DNA from: Klebsiella planticola ATCC 33531
Lineage (GTDB): Bacteria > Pseudomonadota > Gammaproteobacteria > Enterobacterales > Enterobacteriaceae
Direction: 5' to 3'
Assembly (NCBI RefSeq): GCF_000735435.1
Contig: NZ_JMPP01000070.1
Coordinates: forward strand, 1-64,000
DNA length: 64,000 nt
Of this stretch, positions 16,328 through 25,700 are shown piece by piece (the stretch's first letter is position 1; each line of letters starts with the position of its first letter). The notes under the pieces are model-generated. The model was not told the DNA's origin. It searched no databases and saw only the letters and a list, made by a program, of their open reading frames with translations. A program made the position numbers and the translations under genes.

Positions 16328-17293
16328 TCAGAAGAATGTTTCGTCAATTTCAAGCCGGGATAAAGCTTCATTGATATCATTTAATTCAGCGTCACTGAGC
16401 TGAACGTTTGCGGCGTGAAAATTCTCTTCGAGCCGGTGTAATTTCGTTGTTCCCGGGATCGGTACGATGTAAGGCTTCTGAGCCAGCTCCCAGGCAAGAA
16501 CAATCTGTGCTGAAGTTGCGTTGTTTCTTTCCGCGATTTGAGCAATCAAATCCAGTAGCGCCTGGTTATTTTCCATTACTTCAGGTTTGAAGCGCCCCAT
16601 CATGCCCCGGTAATCGCCTTCCCCGTAAGTTGTATCAGCGGTAACCTGACCACTCAGGAATCCATTACCCAGCGGGCTGTAGGCCATAAAGCCAATATCA
16701 AGTTCATCGCAGACTTTGAACAAATCCTGCTCAGGTTTACGCCACATCATTGAATACTGGTCTTCGACCGCGGTGACCGGGCAGATCGCATGAGCCCGGC
16801 GTATGTAAGATACGGGCGCATTGGATAAGCCCCAGTACTTAATTTTCCCCTCCGCGATTAGCTCTTTCATTAATCCCGCCACCACTTCCGGCTCAACTTT
16901 TGGATCGACACGATGCTGATAAAACAGGTCGATATGGTCGGTTTGCAGACGACTGAGTGAACCTTCCAGTTGCTCTCTGACAGACGCCGGACGGCTGTCT
17001 AATACCGGCACCAGCTGTCCATCAATGTTTTCCATTCCGGTCACGCCGAATTTGGTCGCGATGATAACGTTGTCCCTGTGTTTGCTGAGCGCAACACCCA
17101 GCAGTTCTTCGTTTTCAAATCCGTAAATGGGGGCAGTGTCGAAAAGGTTGCAGCCCAGTTCTACAGCCTTGTCTATCAGCTTTGTTCGCTCACGGATTTC
17201 AACTGAATAGCCGTAGCCATGGTCCATGCCCATACACCCCAGCCCCATTTCCGAGACATGAAGTCCCTGGCTACCTAACCTTCTCATTTTCAT
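16328..17293 (-). CDS. Aldo-keto reductase
   Basis: The 321-residue NADPH-dependent TIM-barrel enzyme retains the catalytic tetrad of the family: D and Y in NLFDTAPIYG (about residues 50-59), K in IIATKFG (about 81) and H in FYQHRVDP (about 128). The cofactor site IPGTTKLHRLEEN is near residue 275. It should reduce aldehydes or ketones. It is divergent from a LysR gene 113 bases away, the likely regulator, and followed by the flavodoxin-fold oxidoreductase. Confidence 0.92.
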   Translation of the reverse strand: MKMRRLGSQGLHVSEMGLGCMGMDHGYGYSVEIRERTKLIDKAVELGCNLFDTAPIYGFENEELLGVALSKHRDNVIIATKFGVTGMENIDGQLVPVLDSRPASVREQLEGSLSRLQTDHIDLFYQHRVDPKVEPEVVAGLMKELIAEGKIKYWGLSNAPVSYIRRAHAICPVTAVEDQYSMMWRKPEQDLFKVCDELDIGFMAYSPLGNGFLSGQVTADTTYGEGDYRGMMGRFKPEVMENNQALLDLIAQIAERNNATSAQIVLAWELAQKPYIVPIPGTTKLHRLEENFHAANVQLSDAELNDINEALSRLEIDETFF

Positions 17294-17406
17294 GATTATC
17301 TAACCCTTTTTTAAAGCATTTCTGATTCTGAGACGTTAAGTATACGGCTGGATTTGTTGCTGAAAAATTGTTAATTTAGAAAATCAGAATTGCTAAAATC
17401 ACAATA

Positions 17407-18303
17407 ATGATGAATAAACTTGATGCGCTGAAATTTTTTGTTGCCGCTGCAGAAACGATGAACTTTCGTGAAGCAGCAGTCAGACTGGCCATTTCCCCTT
17501 CAGTGGTGACGCGGACTATTGCCGAACTGGAAAATCAGCTCGGCGAGCCACTTTTTAAGCGGAATACCCGATCAATTGTGCTGACCAGCTTTGGTGAGCT
17601 TTTCCTGCCGAAGGCCATGCGGCTACTTGAAGATTCAGAGGCCCTTTTTCAGACGGCCCGAGATGACAATGACATGAAGGGCGTTGTGAGGATCACGTTA
17701 TTCCGGTTTCCCGGCCACGAGCAGGTGTTATATGAGCTTCTTACCTCCCTCGATCCTTATCCTGAGCTGTTTATAGACTGGCGGTTAGACATGATGAAGC
17801 TGGATACTGTTCAGAACCGCATTGACATGGGGATCCGTATAGAGCGGGAGCCAAACCCGAATTTTATCGTCAGGCCCATTACGCTGGTTCATCACGCGCT
17901 GATGACATCACCCGGGCTCATTGAGAAGCTGGGCGCGCCGAAAAATTTCGACGATCTGCGCCAGCGCTACCCTTTCAGTGGCCTGCTGAATCCTGAAACC
18001 GGAAAAGTATTCGAATATATGCTCGATGGCGTTGATACTTTTGTACCGCGCCATCTGGAGTTTTTTACCACCGACTCCCAGTCGGAGATCCAGGCTGCGT
18101 TAGCCGGTAAAGCTGTCATTCAGTCGAGTAATCTGGCCTGCAGGGAATACCTTGAAGACGGCAGGCTGGTCAATGTCCTGCCCGAACTGAAACTGGAAAC
18201 CTGGCAGCTTTATCTTTACAGGCCCTATCAGACCCTGGTACCGCAGCGCATCAGGACCGTTTTTCACATCCTTGAAAGTATTTTACTCAGACACTTCAGT
18301 TGA
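17407..18303 (+). CDS. LysR-family transcriptional regulator
   Basis: The 298-residue protein has the N-terminal LysR winged helix (FFVAAAETMNFREAAVRLAISPSVVTRTIAELENQLGEPLF, about residues 10-50, written here as one domain) and a substrate-binding domain to the end. It is divergent from the aldo-keto reductase, so it probably controls that operon. The intergenic stretch is AT-rich with TTAATTTAGAAAATC near 17371. An ATG pair at 17407/17410 leaves the exact start open. Confidence 0.9.
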   Translation: MMNKLDALKFFVAAAETMNFREAAVRLAISPSVVTRTIAELENQLGEPLFKRNTRSIVLTSFGELFLPKAMRLLEDSEALFQTARDDNDMKGVVRITLFRFPGHEQVLYELLTSLDPYPELFIDWRLDMMKLDTVQNRIDMGIRIEREPNPNFIVRPITLVHHALMTSPGLIEKLGAPKNFDDLRQRYPFSGLLNPETGKVFEYMLDGVDTFVPRHLEFFTTDSQSEIQAALAGKAVIQSSNLACREYLEDGRLVNVLPELKLETWQLYLYRPYQTLVPQRIRTVFHILESILLRHFS

Positions 18304-18499
18304 AAGCGGGCCCGGATATTGCTGGCGCTCTTAGCTGGCATCCTCCATAAACCGGAGATGTGAATTATTGAGTAGTGCCTTTCTCCGGGAAGTCGCTGCT
18401 CCGGGAGGATCTTACCCGCAGAAACAAAGTCTGCCGCTCGTTCAGGGGCCCTGAATACTGGCGACTTTTAATGTGCAACGGGGAGCTGTGACAGGCGTA

Positions 18500-19387
18500 T
18501 CAACTGAATATTTCACCTATCCAGTCTGCAAATGCACGTACAGCAGGGGAAAGAAAACGTTGATGAGGATAAAGTAGCGTGACAGGAACAGACGGCGGCT
18601 GCCAGTCGGCCAGAACTTCAACCAACGTTCCTTTCTCCAGGTGTTCTGCTACAACATTTTCAGCAAGCTGCGCCAGTCCGAACCCTTCAAGGCACATTTT
18701 TATATAAAGCCCCGTCTCGTTGACGGCTGCCTGCCCACTGACGGATACGGACAGCGTTTCTGTTCCCTTTACAAAACGCAATTCGTCTGTACGCCGGCTT
18801 TGTCCGGAAAAATAATGAATAGCCCGATGATGAGACAGATCTTCAGGTGACTGCGGAATACCGTACTCCCTGAGATAGTCGGGAGAGGCGCAGGTTATCC
18901 AGCGAAATTCTCCGAGCGGACGAGCTACAAGCGTGGAGTTAAGTAACTCTCCGGTTCTGATCACGCAGTCTACACCCTCCTGAACCAGGTCAACCTGCCG
19001 GTCGCTGACGCCGGTCATCAGGTAAATGTCAGGATAACGGCTGTAGAACTCTTTCAGGTTTGGCATGACGATGAAGTGCGCTATACCGCCGGGCATATCA
19101 ACGCGTAAACGGCCACGGGGGCGCCTGTTCAAATCGGCCAGACTGGCTTCCGTATGTTCAACTAAGGCCAGAATTTCCCGGCACTGCGCCAGATACTGCA
19201 GACCTTCCGGAGTAAGGCTGACACGTCTTGTGGTCCGGTTCAGCAGACGCACCTGCAGATATTTCTCCAGGTTTTTGATGGTGCTGGTAACAGTAGAAGA
19301 AGGCAGGGAAAGTGTTTCCGCGGCCCGGACGAAGCTTCCGGCCTCAGCCACCCTTATAAAAACCTGCATAGCCTGAATACGATCCAC
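18500..19387 (-). CDS. LysR-family transcriptional regulator
   Basis: The 295-residue protein has a standard LysR HTH (VFIRVAEAGSFVRAAETL, then LPSSTVTSTIKNLEKYL) and a type 2 periplasmic-binding-like effector domain of normal length (motifs MPGGIAHFIVMP, GVDCVIRTGEL, YFSGQSRRTDE). It is divergently oriented to the amidohydrolase/YdcZ-type operon with about 140 bases between starts. It is probably its regulator, with the deaminase substrate as plausible effector. Confidence 0.9.
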   Translation of the reverse strand: MDRIQAMQVFIRVAEAGSFVRAAETLSLPSSTVTSTIKNLEKYLQVRLLNRTTRRVSLTPEGLQYLAQCREILALVEHTEASLADLNRRPRGRLRVDMPGGIAHFIVMPNLKEFYSRYPDIYLMTGVSDRQVDLVQEGVDCVIRTGELLNSTLVARPLGEFRWITCASPDYLREYGIPQSPEDLSHHRAIHYFSGQSRRTDELRFVKGTETLSVSVSGQAAVNETGLYIKMCLEGFGLAQLAENVVAEHLEKGTLVEVLADWQPPSVPVTLLYPHQRFLSPAVRAFADWIGEIFS

Positions 19388-19529
19388 CTGACTGCACTCC
19401 TGAATAGCATGTAACGGTGATAATGCTCATTATTCGTAAATTCTGAATGATGAAAACAAGTTAGTCATCTTTTTCAGTTTAAAAAGGAGGCGTATTGTTT
19501 CCATTCTGAACCTGAAAGAGACACTTAAA

Positions 19530-20927
19530 ATGACCGATTACATCAGAAATATTGTTAATAATCAGACGGAAAATGCGCCGGTAACCCTGATCCGCGGTGC
19601 AACCATACTGAGTATGGATGAGAATGTTGGTAACCATGAACGTGGCGATATTCTTGTCACAGGTTCAACCATCACCGCAATCGGCAAGGACCTGAACGCC
19701 GAGGGTGCTCAAGTCATTGATGCCACAAATATGATTGCCATGCCGGGGATGGTCGATTCTCATCGTCACGCCTGGGAAGGTCAGCTGCGCCGCATCAACC
19801 CCAACGCCACCTGTCTGGACGACTACAGCAATGCCACGCATTTCTCGTTCGCGAAATATTACCGGCCTGCCGATATCTATGTTGGCAACCTGCTGACGGC
19901 GCTGGGCGCGATTGATGCGGGTATCACTACCATGATCGATAACTCGCACAACAGCCGTACCGCAGCGCATTCAGACGCCGCCGTTGAAGCCCTGCTTGAT
20001 GCCGGTATTCGCGCTATTCATGCGTCCGGTGCGCCGGTAGCAGGCGAATGGGATAAAGCGCACTGGCCTGGCAACTGGCAGCGTCTGCAGGAAAAATATT
20101 TCAGGGATAATCCTGATAGTCTTGTGACGCTCGGCGTCATGGCCCAGCTGGAGCCGGAATTGTGGGCCGAGGCCCGCAGGCTGGGGCTGCCAATCGTGAC
20201 CGAGTTCTTTGGTGCTGAGATGGCCTCCGAGCTTGAATCGCTGCATCAGCAGGGCCTGTTGGGTCCGGACAATATCTTTAACCACTGTACCGCGCTGCCT
20301 GATGAGGGCTGGGAAATCCTGCGTGAAGCCGGCGTGCGGGTAAACGTCTGCCCGCGCTCAGATTCGCACTACGGTATTGAAAGCGGGATGTTTGCTATTG
20401 AGGCTGCGCAGCGTCATGGCATTACACCGGGTCTGAGCGTGGATAACGAAACGTCTTACAGCACCGACATGTTTATGGAAATGCGCGTGGCGTTTTATCT
20501 GCAGCGCGTAATGGGTATGCATAAGCAGCACTGCTGTGATTCAGATCATTCTTTGACAACGATCCCGGCAGCGCAGCTGCTTAAATCGGCAACGGTCGAT
20601 GGTGCATTTTGTGCCGGTCTGCAGGATAAAGTAGGCAGCCTGACGCCGGGCAAACAGGCCGATCTGATCCTGATTAACGCGGCTGACCTCAACCTTTACC
20701 CGAACGGAAATGCATTCGGAACGGTGGTACATGCAGCTGAACGCAGCAACATCGATACCGTGATGATCGGCGGGCGCATCGTCAAGCAGAACGGCAAAGT
20801 GCTGGGTGTGGACAGTGAGCGCCTTCGCGCCGCCATTGATGAGTCACGCGAGCATCTATTTGCGGCAGCAGGGTATGAGCCAGACATCTTTGCGGAAAAA
20901 TTCCTGCCGCTGGTCCAGGCAAACTGA
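19530..20927 (+). CDS. Amidohydrolase-superfamily deaminase/hydrolase (TrzA/AtzB-like)
   Basis: The 465-residue cytosolic metalloenzyme belongs to the cytosine deaminase-like/chlorohydrolase group. Metal ligands are visible as H-R-H in GMVDSHRHAWEGQ (about residues 74-86), the histidine in FNHCTALPDEGW (about residue 252) and the aspartate in LSVDNETS (about residue 307). The C-terminal composite beta-barrel motif GSLTPGKQADLILIN is intact. Related enzymes act on purines, pterins or triazines, and the exact substrate is not clear. It is followed after 14 bases by a YdcZ-type transporter gene. Confidence 0.88.
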   Translation: MTDYIRNIVNNQTENAPVTLIRGATILSMDENVGNHERGDILVTGSTITAIGKDLNAEGAQVIDATNMIAMPGMVDSHRHAWEGQLRRINPNATCLDDYSNATHFSFAKYYRPADIYVGNLLTALGAIDAGITTMIDNSHNSRTAAHSDAAVEALLDAGIRAIHASGAPVAGEWDKAHWPGNWQRLQEKYFRDNPDSLVTLGVMAQLEPELWAEARRLGLPIVTEFFGAEMASELESLHQQGLLGPDNIFNHCTALPDEGWEILREAGVRVNVCPRSDSHYGIESGMFAIEAAQRHGITPGLSVDNETSYSTDMFMEMRVAFYLQRVMGMHKQHCCDSDHSLTTIPAAQLLKSATVDGAFCAGLQDKVGSLTPGKQADLILINAADLNLYPNGNAFGTVVHAAERSNIDTVMIGGRIVKQNGKVLGVDSERLRAAIDESREHLFAAAGYEPDIFAEKFLPLVQAN

Positions 20928-20941
20928 CAGGGAATAACAGC

Positions 20942-21415
20942 ATGAGCGCGATTTATTACGTAATAGCTTTTGCAGCGGGCCTGGGTATTACCCTTCAGAC
21001 GACACTGAACAGTCAGCTCGCAAAAGGGCTCGGCGGAGATCCGGTCACCGCCGCGTTCTTTTCCTTTACGGCCGGGGCGTTGAGCCTCGGGATTTACTCG
21101 CTGCTACGTGGAGGGTTATTTACCTCTTTCGCTGCTATTCCTTCGCAGCCTGCGTGGAGTCTGGCGGGCGGCCTGATCGGTGCCTGTGCGTTGTTCAGCT
21201 ACGTGGTGCTGGCACCGAAAATCGGTTTTTCAGCTCTGCTAGGGCTGGCAATCGTTGGGCAATTACTCTCGTCGCAAATGATTGACCATTTCGGTCTGCT
21301 GGGTGCTGTTAGGCGACCGGTTTCGCTGCTCAAACTGGGGGGCATGCTGGTCATGCTGGCAGGTCTCGCCATCATGCTTTTTGGTGACAAACTTTCAGCG
21401 CGTTTTTTGCCCTGA
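20942..21415 (+). CDS. YdcZ/DUF606-family membrane transporter
   Basis: The 157-residue protein has about five hydrophobic helices and belongs to the YdcZ (DUF606) branch of the drug/metabolite transporter superfamily, small inner-membrane transporters. Typical features are the start YYVIAFAAGLGITLQTTLNSQLAKGLG and PKIGFSALLGLAIVGQL near the middle. It shares an operon with the amidohydrolase and probably moves that enzyme's substrate or product. Confidence 0.85.
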   Translation: MSAIYYVIAFAAGLGITLQTTLNSQLAKGLGGDPVTAAFFSFTAGALSLGIYSLLRGGLFTSFAAIPSQPAWSLAGGLIGACALFSYVVLAPKIGFSALLGLAIVGQLLSSQMIDHFGLLGAVRRPVSLLKLGGMLVMLAGLAIMLFGDKLSARFLP

Positions 21416-21432
21416 CAGGGTGAGAATTACTC

Positions 21433-21473
21433 CTTACGGCGCTCTGCCATAGTGCAGATGGCCGTAAGTTTTT
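21433..21473 (+). terminator. Intrinsic terminator after the transporter gene
   Basis: CTTACGGC at 21433 pairs with GCCGTAAG at 21461, with an inner CTCTGC/GCAGA helix, and is followed by five T. It ends the amidohydrolase-transporter operon just before the SMP-30-like gene. Confidence 0.8.
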
Positions 21474-21513
21474 GGTCAGGCGATGCGAAACTTTTATATG
21501 CGGGAGAAATAAC

Positions 21514-22374
21514 ATGTTTTCAGTGGCTGCTGATGCCAGAAATTTGCTGGGAGAGTGCCCAATCTGGTGCGAGAGGACACGCAGGATTTACTGGACTGAC
21601 ATTGAAGGCAGCGAACTGCTTGCCCTTGAAGAAGACACCAGTGTTGTGATGCGCTGGTCCCTGCCGGAGCGCCTCGGTTCGTTTGCACTTACTGAAAATC
21701 CTGACGTTTTACTGATGGGGCTGGCATCCAGATTCGCCTTCTGCGATCTGAATACAGGTACCTTTATGCCGATAGTGGCGTCACCAGGAGGACCGGGAAC
21801 ACGGACAGGGGATGGTCGGTGCGACCGTGAGGGTAATTTCGTCTTCGGGACCATGGATGACGGGTACCCCGCGAAAGTCATAGGAAGATTTCACAGGCTA
21901 AATGCAGCGACACTCAGCATTGAGACTCTACCCCTGCCTGAGGTGGCCATCCCGAACAGCATCTGCTTCAGTCCGGACGGCAGCACGATGTATTACTGTG
22001 ACTCGATGCAGGGCCGTATAATGTGCTGTGATTACCCCTCTATGAATAACCAGCGCGTGTTCACTGTAACAGAAGGAAAGGGGGCGCCTGACGGCTCCTG
22101 CGTGGACGCAATGGGCTATATCTGGAATGCCGAATGGGGAGGAAGCCGTGTTGTACGTTATCGTCCGGACGGAACGACGGACCGTATACTGCCCTCTCCA
22201 GGAATTCAGAGCACTTGTCCGACACTCGCGGGAGAAGCATTCACAACGCTGTATTGTACCAGTGCCAGCGTGGGTCTTTCTGTGCCGTCAAGGCATGATG
22301 GAGCGCTGCTGAGAGCGAAATCAGCCGTATTCCCCGGTTTACCGGAGAGCCGGTTTTCAGCGCACACAGCATAA
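21514..22374 (+). CDS. SMP-30/gluconolactonase-family hydrolase
   Basis: The product is a 286-residue six-bladed beta-propeller. The start at 21514 follows GGGAGA and gives the family-typical opening in which GECPIW supplies the metal-binding glutamate. Further conserved points are WTDIEGSELL, GDGRCDREGNFVFGTMD, the asparagine of IPNSICFSPDG and DGSCVDAMGYIWNAEWGG (about residues 190-207). Such enzymes are calcium- or zinc-dependent lactonases of sugar acids. The substrate is not known. Confidence 0.9.
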   Translation: MFSVAADARNLLGECPIWCERTRRIYWTDIEGSELLALEEDTSVVMRWSLPERLGSFALTENPDVLLMGLASRFAFCDLNTGTFMPIVASPGGPGTRTGDGRCDREGNFVFGTMDDGYPAKVIGRFHRLNAATLSIETLPLPEVAIPNSICFSPDGSTMYYCDSMQGRIMCCDYPSMNNQRVFTVTEGKGAPDGSCVDAMGYIWNAEWGGSRVVRYRPDGTTDRILPSPGIQSTCPTLAGEAFTTLYCTSASVGLSVPSRHDGALLRAKSAVFPGLPESRFSAHTA

Positions 22375-22404
22375 CCGCTTTGCTATCAGTGCCAACAGGG
22401 GGAA

Positions 22405-22452
22405 CAGAGTCTTTCTCATCACCGTATTCGGATAGGCAGGAGAAAGACTCTG
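22405..22452. terminator. Bidirectional terminator-like hairpin
   Basis: CAGAGTCTTTCTC at 22405-22417 pairs perfectly with GAGAAAGACTCTG at 22440-22452 (13 bp, 22-base loop). It lies between two convergent genes and is followed by an AT-rich stretch on the plus strand. Confidence 0.65.
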
Positions 22453-22479
22453 GTATTTATTACAGCAGCTTAAATACGT

Positions 22480-23433
22480 TTATAGCGAGCTGCCCGGGGT
22501 CAGGTTTGCATTAATCCAGGCTGCCACATCGGTGACCCGAATGTTATGGCGTTCATTGAATGTCTGCTTTTTATCCCATGCAACTCCCCGCCCCTGCGCA
22601 AAAACGGCACGATACTTAGACATCATGTCTTGTGGGTTGAGCGCCAGTTTATCTATCAGATATTCTTCGCTCCATACCGTGCAGTCGAAAGGGCGGCCAA
22701 GCGCTGATTGCAGCTTATCTGCAACCTCTGCGTAGGTCAGTGTATCACCGGCGATATACACAATTTCATTACGGATGCGAGGAGTTGTAAATACGATCGC
22801 TGCCGTCAGCACCCCGATATCATCAGGTGTTGTCAGCGTCATGGTGTTGTCAATGCTGCCGAGTGCGTGAACAGTATCGTTCTGCAGATCGACCACACCG
22901 AAGTCTGGTTCGAACAAATAGCTCATGAAGATGCCGGTCGAAATGATGACCCACTCAGTTTCATGCTGGCTGCGTAGTAAATCACGCACGTCAATCTGCG
23001 CGTCGAAGATGTCTTGTGGACTGCCACGTCCGATGGCATCAAAATCGGCACCAAACTGCCATGGAAAATAGCGTGGAATTCGCGCCTGCAGGGCCGCCTG
23101 CGCCAGTTTCATTGGTGTATTTATTCCGGCCGCGTACCCCGTGCAGCCAACGACTGTGTCAAATTGCGCAAAGAGGCTGGCCAAATCGTCGACAGAACTC
23201 ATGACGAGATCGCCCGTGACTATATTAATACCGAGGTTTCTGATTTCCGTGATAACTAATTTTTTTACAGGTTCATCTGACGTTACGGTACTTTCGCGCA
23301 GCAGTACGCTGATTTTCGTTCCCTCCACATCTTTTGCCCGAAGGGCAAGATTTCGCAGAACGGGGAGGCCCAGCTCACCGGCACCGAGCACGAGGATTTT
23401 CTCAGACGTAGCGTTAAGATCAGTTTTGTTCAT
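22480..23433 (-). CDS. NmrA-like NAD(P)-binding reductase (isoflavone reductase family)
   Basis: The 317-residue protein begins with a Rossmann nucleotide-binding motif VLGAGELGLPVLRNLALRA (about residues 15-33) and has the NmrA/PCBER-type core: VGCTGYAAGINTPMKLAQAAL, PRYFPWQFGADFDAIG and a YIAGDTLTYAEVADKLQSALG segment. It either reduces aromatic substrates or acts as a redox sensor. It is divergent, with 70 bases between starts, from an HxlR regulator that probably controls it. Confidence 0.85.
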   Translation of the reverse strand: MNKTDLNATSEKILVLGAGELGLPVLRNLALRAKDVEGTKISVLLRESTVTSDEPVKKLVITEIRNLGINIVTGDLVMSSVDDLASLFAQFDTVVGCTGYAAGINTPMKLAQAALQARIPRYFPWQFGADFDAIGRGSPQDIFDAQIDVRDLLRSQHETEWVIISTGIFMSYLFEPDFGVVDLQNDTVHALGSIDNTMTLTTPDDIGVLTAAIVFTTPRIRNEIVYIAGDTLTYAEVADKLQSALGRPFDCTVWSEEYLIDKLALNPQDMMSKYRAVFAQGRGVAWDKKQTFNERHNIRVTDVAAWINANLTPGSSL

Positions 23434-23502
23434 AATCTGGCCTTACATGAATTGTTGCGCCACTCTAGCAATTCATAACAGGCTAAAAAAGAAGGTACAC
23501 GT

Positions 23503-23937
23503 ATGATACCGGGAATCTGTGAAATGGATCGGGACGAAATTCTTCAGTATTCGCAGGCTGTTTGTAAGGGTCTGAGAGACGATGATGATGGCTTGCGGCG
23601 GGAGGTACTGGCTCATGCAGGCAGTCGATGGTCACTGGGTATCGTCAACACGCTTGGCGTTTATGGCAGACTACGTCACGCCGAAATTGGCAGGCGTATG
23701 CACGGAGTGACTCAGCGCATGCTGACACGTACATTACGACAGCTTGAGCGCGACGGACTGGTTATTCGCCATGATTTCAGTGAAATCCCGCCACGAGTCG
23801 AATACGAACTGTCCGATACAGGTATGGAGTTGCTTGTGCGAATGATCCCGCTGTGGACCTGGATTGTCGATAATGCTGATCGCTTTCGTGAAGACCGGTT
23901 GAGATATGAAAAAAATAACAATAACCCAAGGGCGTAA
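23503..23937 (+). CDS. HxlR-family transcriptional regulator
   Basis: The 144-residue protein is a winged-helix HxlR regulator. The core GSRWSLGIVNTLGVYGRLRHAEIGRRM (about residues 42-68), GVTQRMLTRTLRQLERDGLVIR recognition region and PPRVEYELSDTGMELL wing are complete. HxlR members typically sense aldehydes, quinones or disulfide stress. AGAAGG precedes the ATG. It is divergent from the NmrA-like reductase. The broken HxlR fragment at 14728 is related but not identical. Confidence 0.9.
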   Translation: MIPGICEMDRDEILQYSQAVCKGLRDDDDGLRREVLAHAGSRWSLGIVNTLGVYGRLRHAEIGRRMHGVTQRMLTRTLRQLERDGLVIRHDFSEIPPRVEYELSDTGMELLVRMIPLWTWIVDNADRFREDRLRYEKNNNNPRA

Positions 23938-24267
23938 CTGGCTATGAATATAAATATCACTTTTTGTGATTTGTAGATAATACAAGTGTTTGAATTGATG
24001 AGCCTTTCGATATGTATGTATACAGTAGTCATCCGGAGACAGAACCGATTTCACCAAGCTTGGTCGGGATGGTGTAATTACAGAGGATTATATTTTACGT
24101 ATGTCTGACATCAATGTTAGTCTGTACATATTTCAAATGGGTGTTAAAGCGAATTTTATTTTTTTGCTACCATTAATTCGGCCTTGAAAATTATCTGACA
24201 GGATGGCCTACCCTTTCAGAATTATAGGTGGGCTGGTGAAACAATATTTAAAAACTGGTGTTTTTTT
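23938..24267 (+). other. AT-rich intergenic stretch with possible coding relic
   Basis: The 330 bases are AT-rich compared with the flanks. From about 24047 to 24187 a plus-strand frame without a start reads DFTKLGRDGVITEDYILRMS and on to a stop, which looks protein-like, but no family was recognised. The rest probably contains the promoter for the alpha/beta hydrolase gene. No clear operator was seen. Confidence 0.3.
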
Positions 24268-25224
24268 ATGATTTCTAAAGAAAATAATGAAATATCTTCT
24301 AATTATCATGATCTTCCTGGTTATGTTCATGGGGCGAAAATTATCCAAGTCGCCTTGACTAAAACCCCTATAGATAATATTAGTGATGTGGTTTATGAGA
24401 CAGTAAAAAAAACTCGTTCTGTCAGGCAATTGCATATGTCTTTTCTTGTTCCTCGTACCAACATTTTGAAACCAGGTATCATTTATTTTCCTGGGGGAGG
24501 GTTTATGACCGCTGAACACAACAAATTTGTGGAGATGCGCATGGCTTTAGCGGAGGCTGGCTTTGTTGTTGCAGCGGCAGAATACAGGACAATTCCTGAT
24601 ACTTTCCCTGCGCCAGTGATAGATGCTAAAGCAGCAGTAAGATACCTTCGTCAACATGCCCATGATTATGGCATTGACCCCTCACGAATTGGTGTAATTG
24701 GCGATTCTGCTGGAGGCTGGCTGGCGCAGATGCTTGGTACCACTAATGGCGATAAGTCATTCGATCACGGCGATTTTCTCAGCCAGTCCGCTGATGTGCA
24801 GGCTGTCGCTACGCTTTACGGAATATCAGATCTGCGTAACATAGGTGACGGTTTTCCGGATCTCCGACAAAAAGTGCATCAGTCTCCTGCAGTCACGGAG
24901 TCACTGCTAATTAATGGTGTGGCTTTCAAGAATTTTGCAGGTGCCTCAATCAGTTCTGTACCTGAAAAAGCGATAAATGCAAGCCCCATAGGGCGTCTCA
25001 AGGGATGTAAACCTCCGTTCCTAATAATGCATGGAAGTAAGGATACATTAGTATCACCTAAACAGAGCGCAACGCTTTACAAAGCCCTTTTGGAATCGGG
25101 AAACAAAGCGGACTACGTCCTTATCGAAGGCGCAGAACACGGTGATGATCACTGGTATCAACCCGTTGTCATAAATAGGGTTGTTGACTGGTTCCGCGTG
25201 CATCTTTGTCCTGAAAATATATGA
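24268..25224 (+). CDS. Alpha/beta hydrolase (HSL-type esterase)
   Basis: The 318-residue protein contains the oxyanion-hole motif YFPGGGFMTAEH (HGGG-like with P for H, about residues 73-84), the nucleophile elbow IGDSAGGWLAQ (serine near 151), an aspartate in HGSKDTLVSP (about 257) and the histidine of GAEHGDDHW (about 290). It should hydrolyse short acyl esters. The gene is AT-richer than its neighbours at its 5' end and has a poor ribosome-binding site, so the start is uncertain. Confidence 0.87.
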   Translation: MISKENNEISSNYHDLPGYVHGAKIIQVALTKTPIDNISDVVYETVKKTRSVRQLHMSFLVPRTNILKPGIIYFPGGGFMTAEHNKFVEMRMALAEAGFVVAAAEYRTIPDTFPAPVIDAKAAVRYLRQHAHDYGIDPSRIGVIGDSAGGWLAQMLGTTNGDKSFDHGDFLSQSADVQAVATLYGISDLRNIGDGFPDLRQKVHQSPAVTESLLINGVAFKNFAGASISSVPEKAINASPIGRLKGCKPPFLIMHGSKDTLVSPKQSATLYKALLESGNKADYVLIEGAEHGDDHWYQPVVINRVVDWFRVHLCPENI

Positions 25225-25264
25225 CGACTGACGCTTTGCTGAATCACTCAGACTGTTTGGTAGC

Positions 25265-25700
25265 AACGTCCGCTTTTGGCACAAAGCAGACATTAAAGAC
25301 TACAGCATCGGATGCCGCGTTAGCGGCATGGAGGCGCCAGATGAAGCTGCATGTATCTGTGGAGTCAAATGGCGCCGAAAGCCCGGCGTAGCCGGTTACC
25401 TGGCTATAAATTTTGCCACCCTCCCCCCTGCCCTGATTAGCCTTAACCCACTTACAGCAATGAAGAAGTTAAAGTAATCCCTTTTAACCCCGGTGAGCGG
25501 GCTTTACGGCGTTTACGACGTAAAGGGCGTGATTTCCGGGGCCTTAGCGGCGGCAGCTTGCTGCTGACGCTTAGGGGGATGTTCTTCAGTTATTTCAGCA
25601 ACACCAGGGAACTTAACACGGTAGCTGCAAAGCCATACCCTCTTAAAACGCCACAGACGCCTCTGTGCGCGGTCGGACTGGTCCCGATTAGCTACCATCA
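25265..25700 (+). repeat. Hairpin-rich repeat, copy C (long form)
   Basis: About 360 bases are nearly identical to copy A, from the AACGTCCGC...GCAGACATT inverted repeat through the AACACGGTAG end. It then continues CATACCCTCTTAAAACGCCACAGACG and TCGGACTGGTCCCGATTAGC, a tail shared with copy D but not copy A. The internal hairpins are preserved. No believable coding content was found. Confidence 0.8.

Noticed and set aside
25054..25293. Minus-strand frame beginning MSALCQKRTL
   Set aside because: This start is simply the inverted-repeat end of the repeat family read as protein, and it runs antisense into the hydrolase gene.
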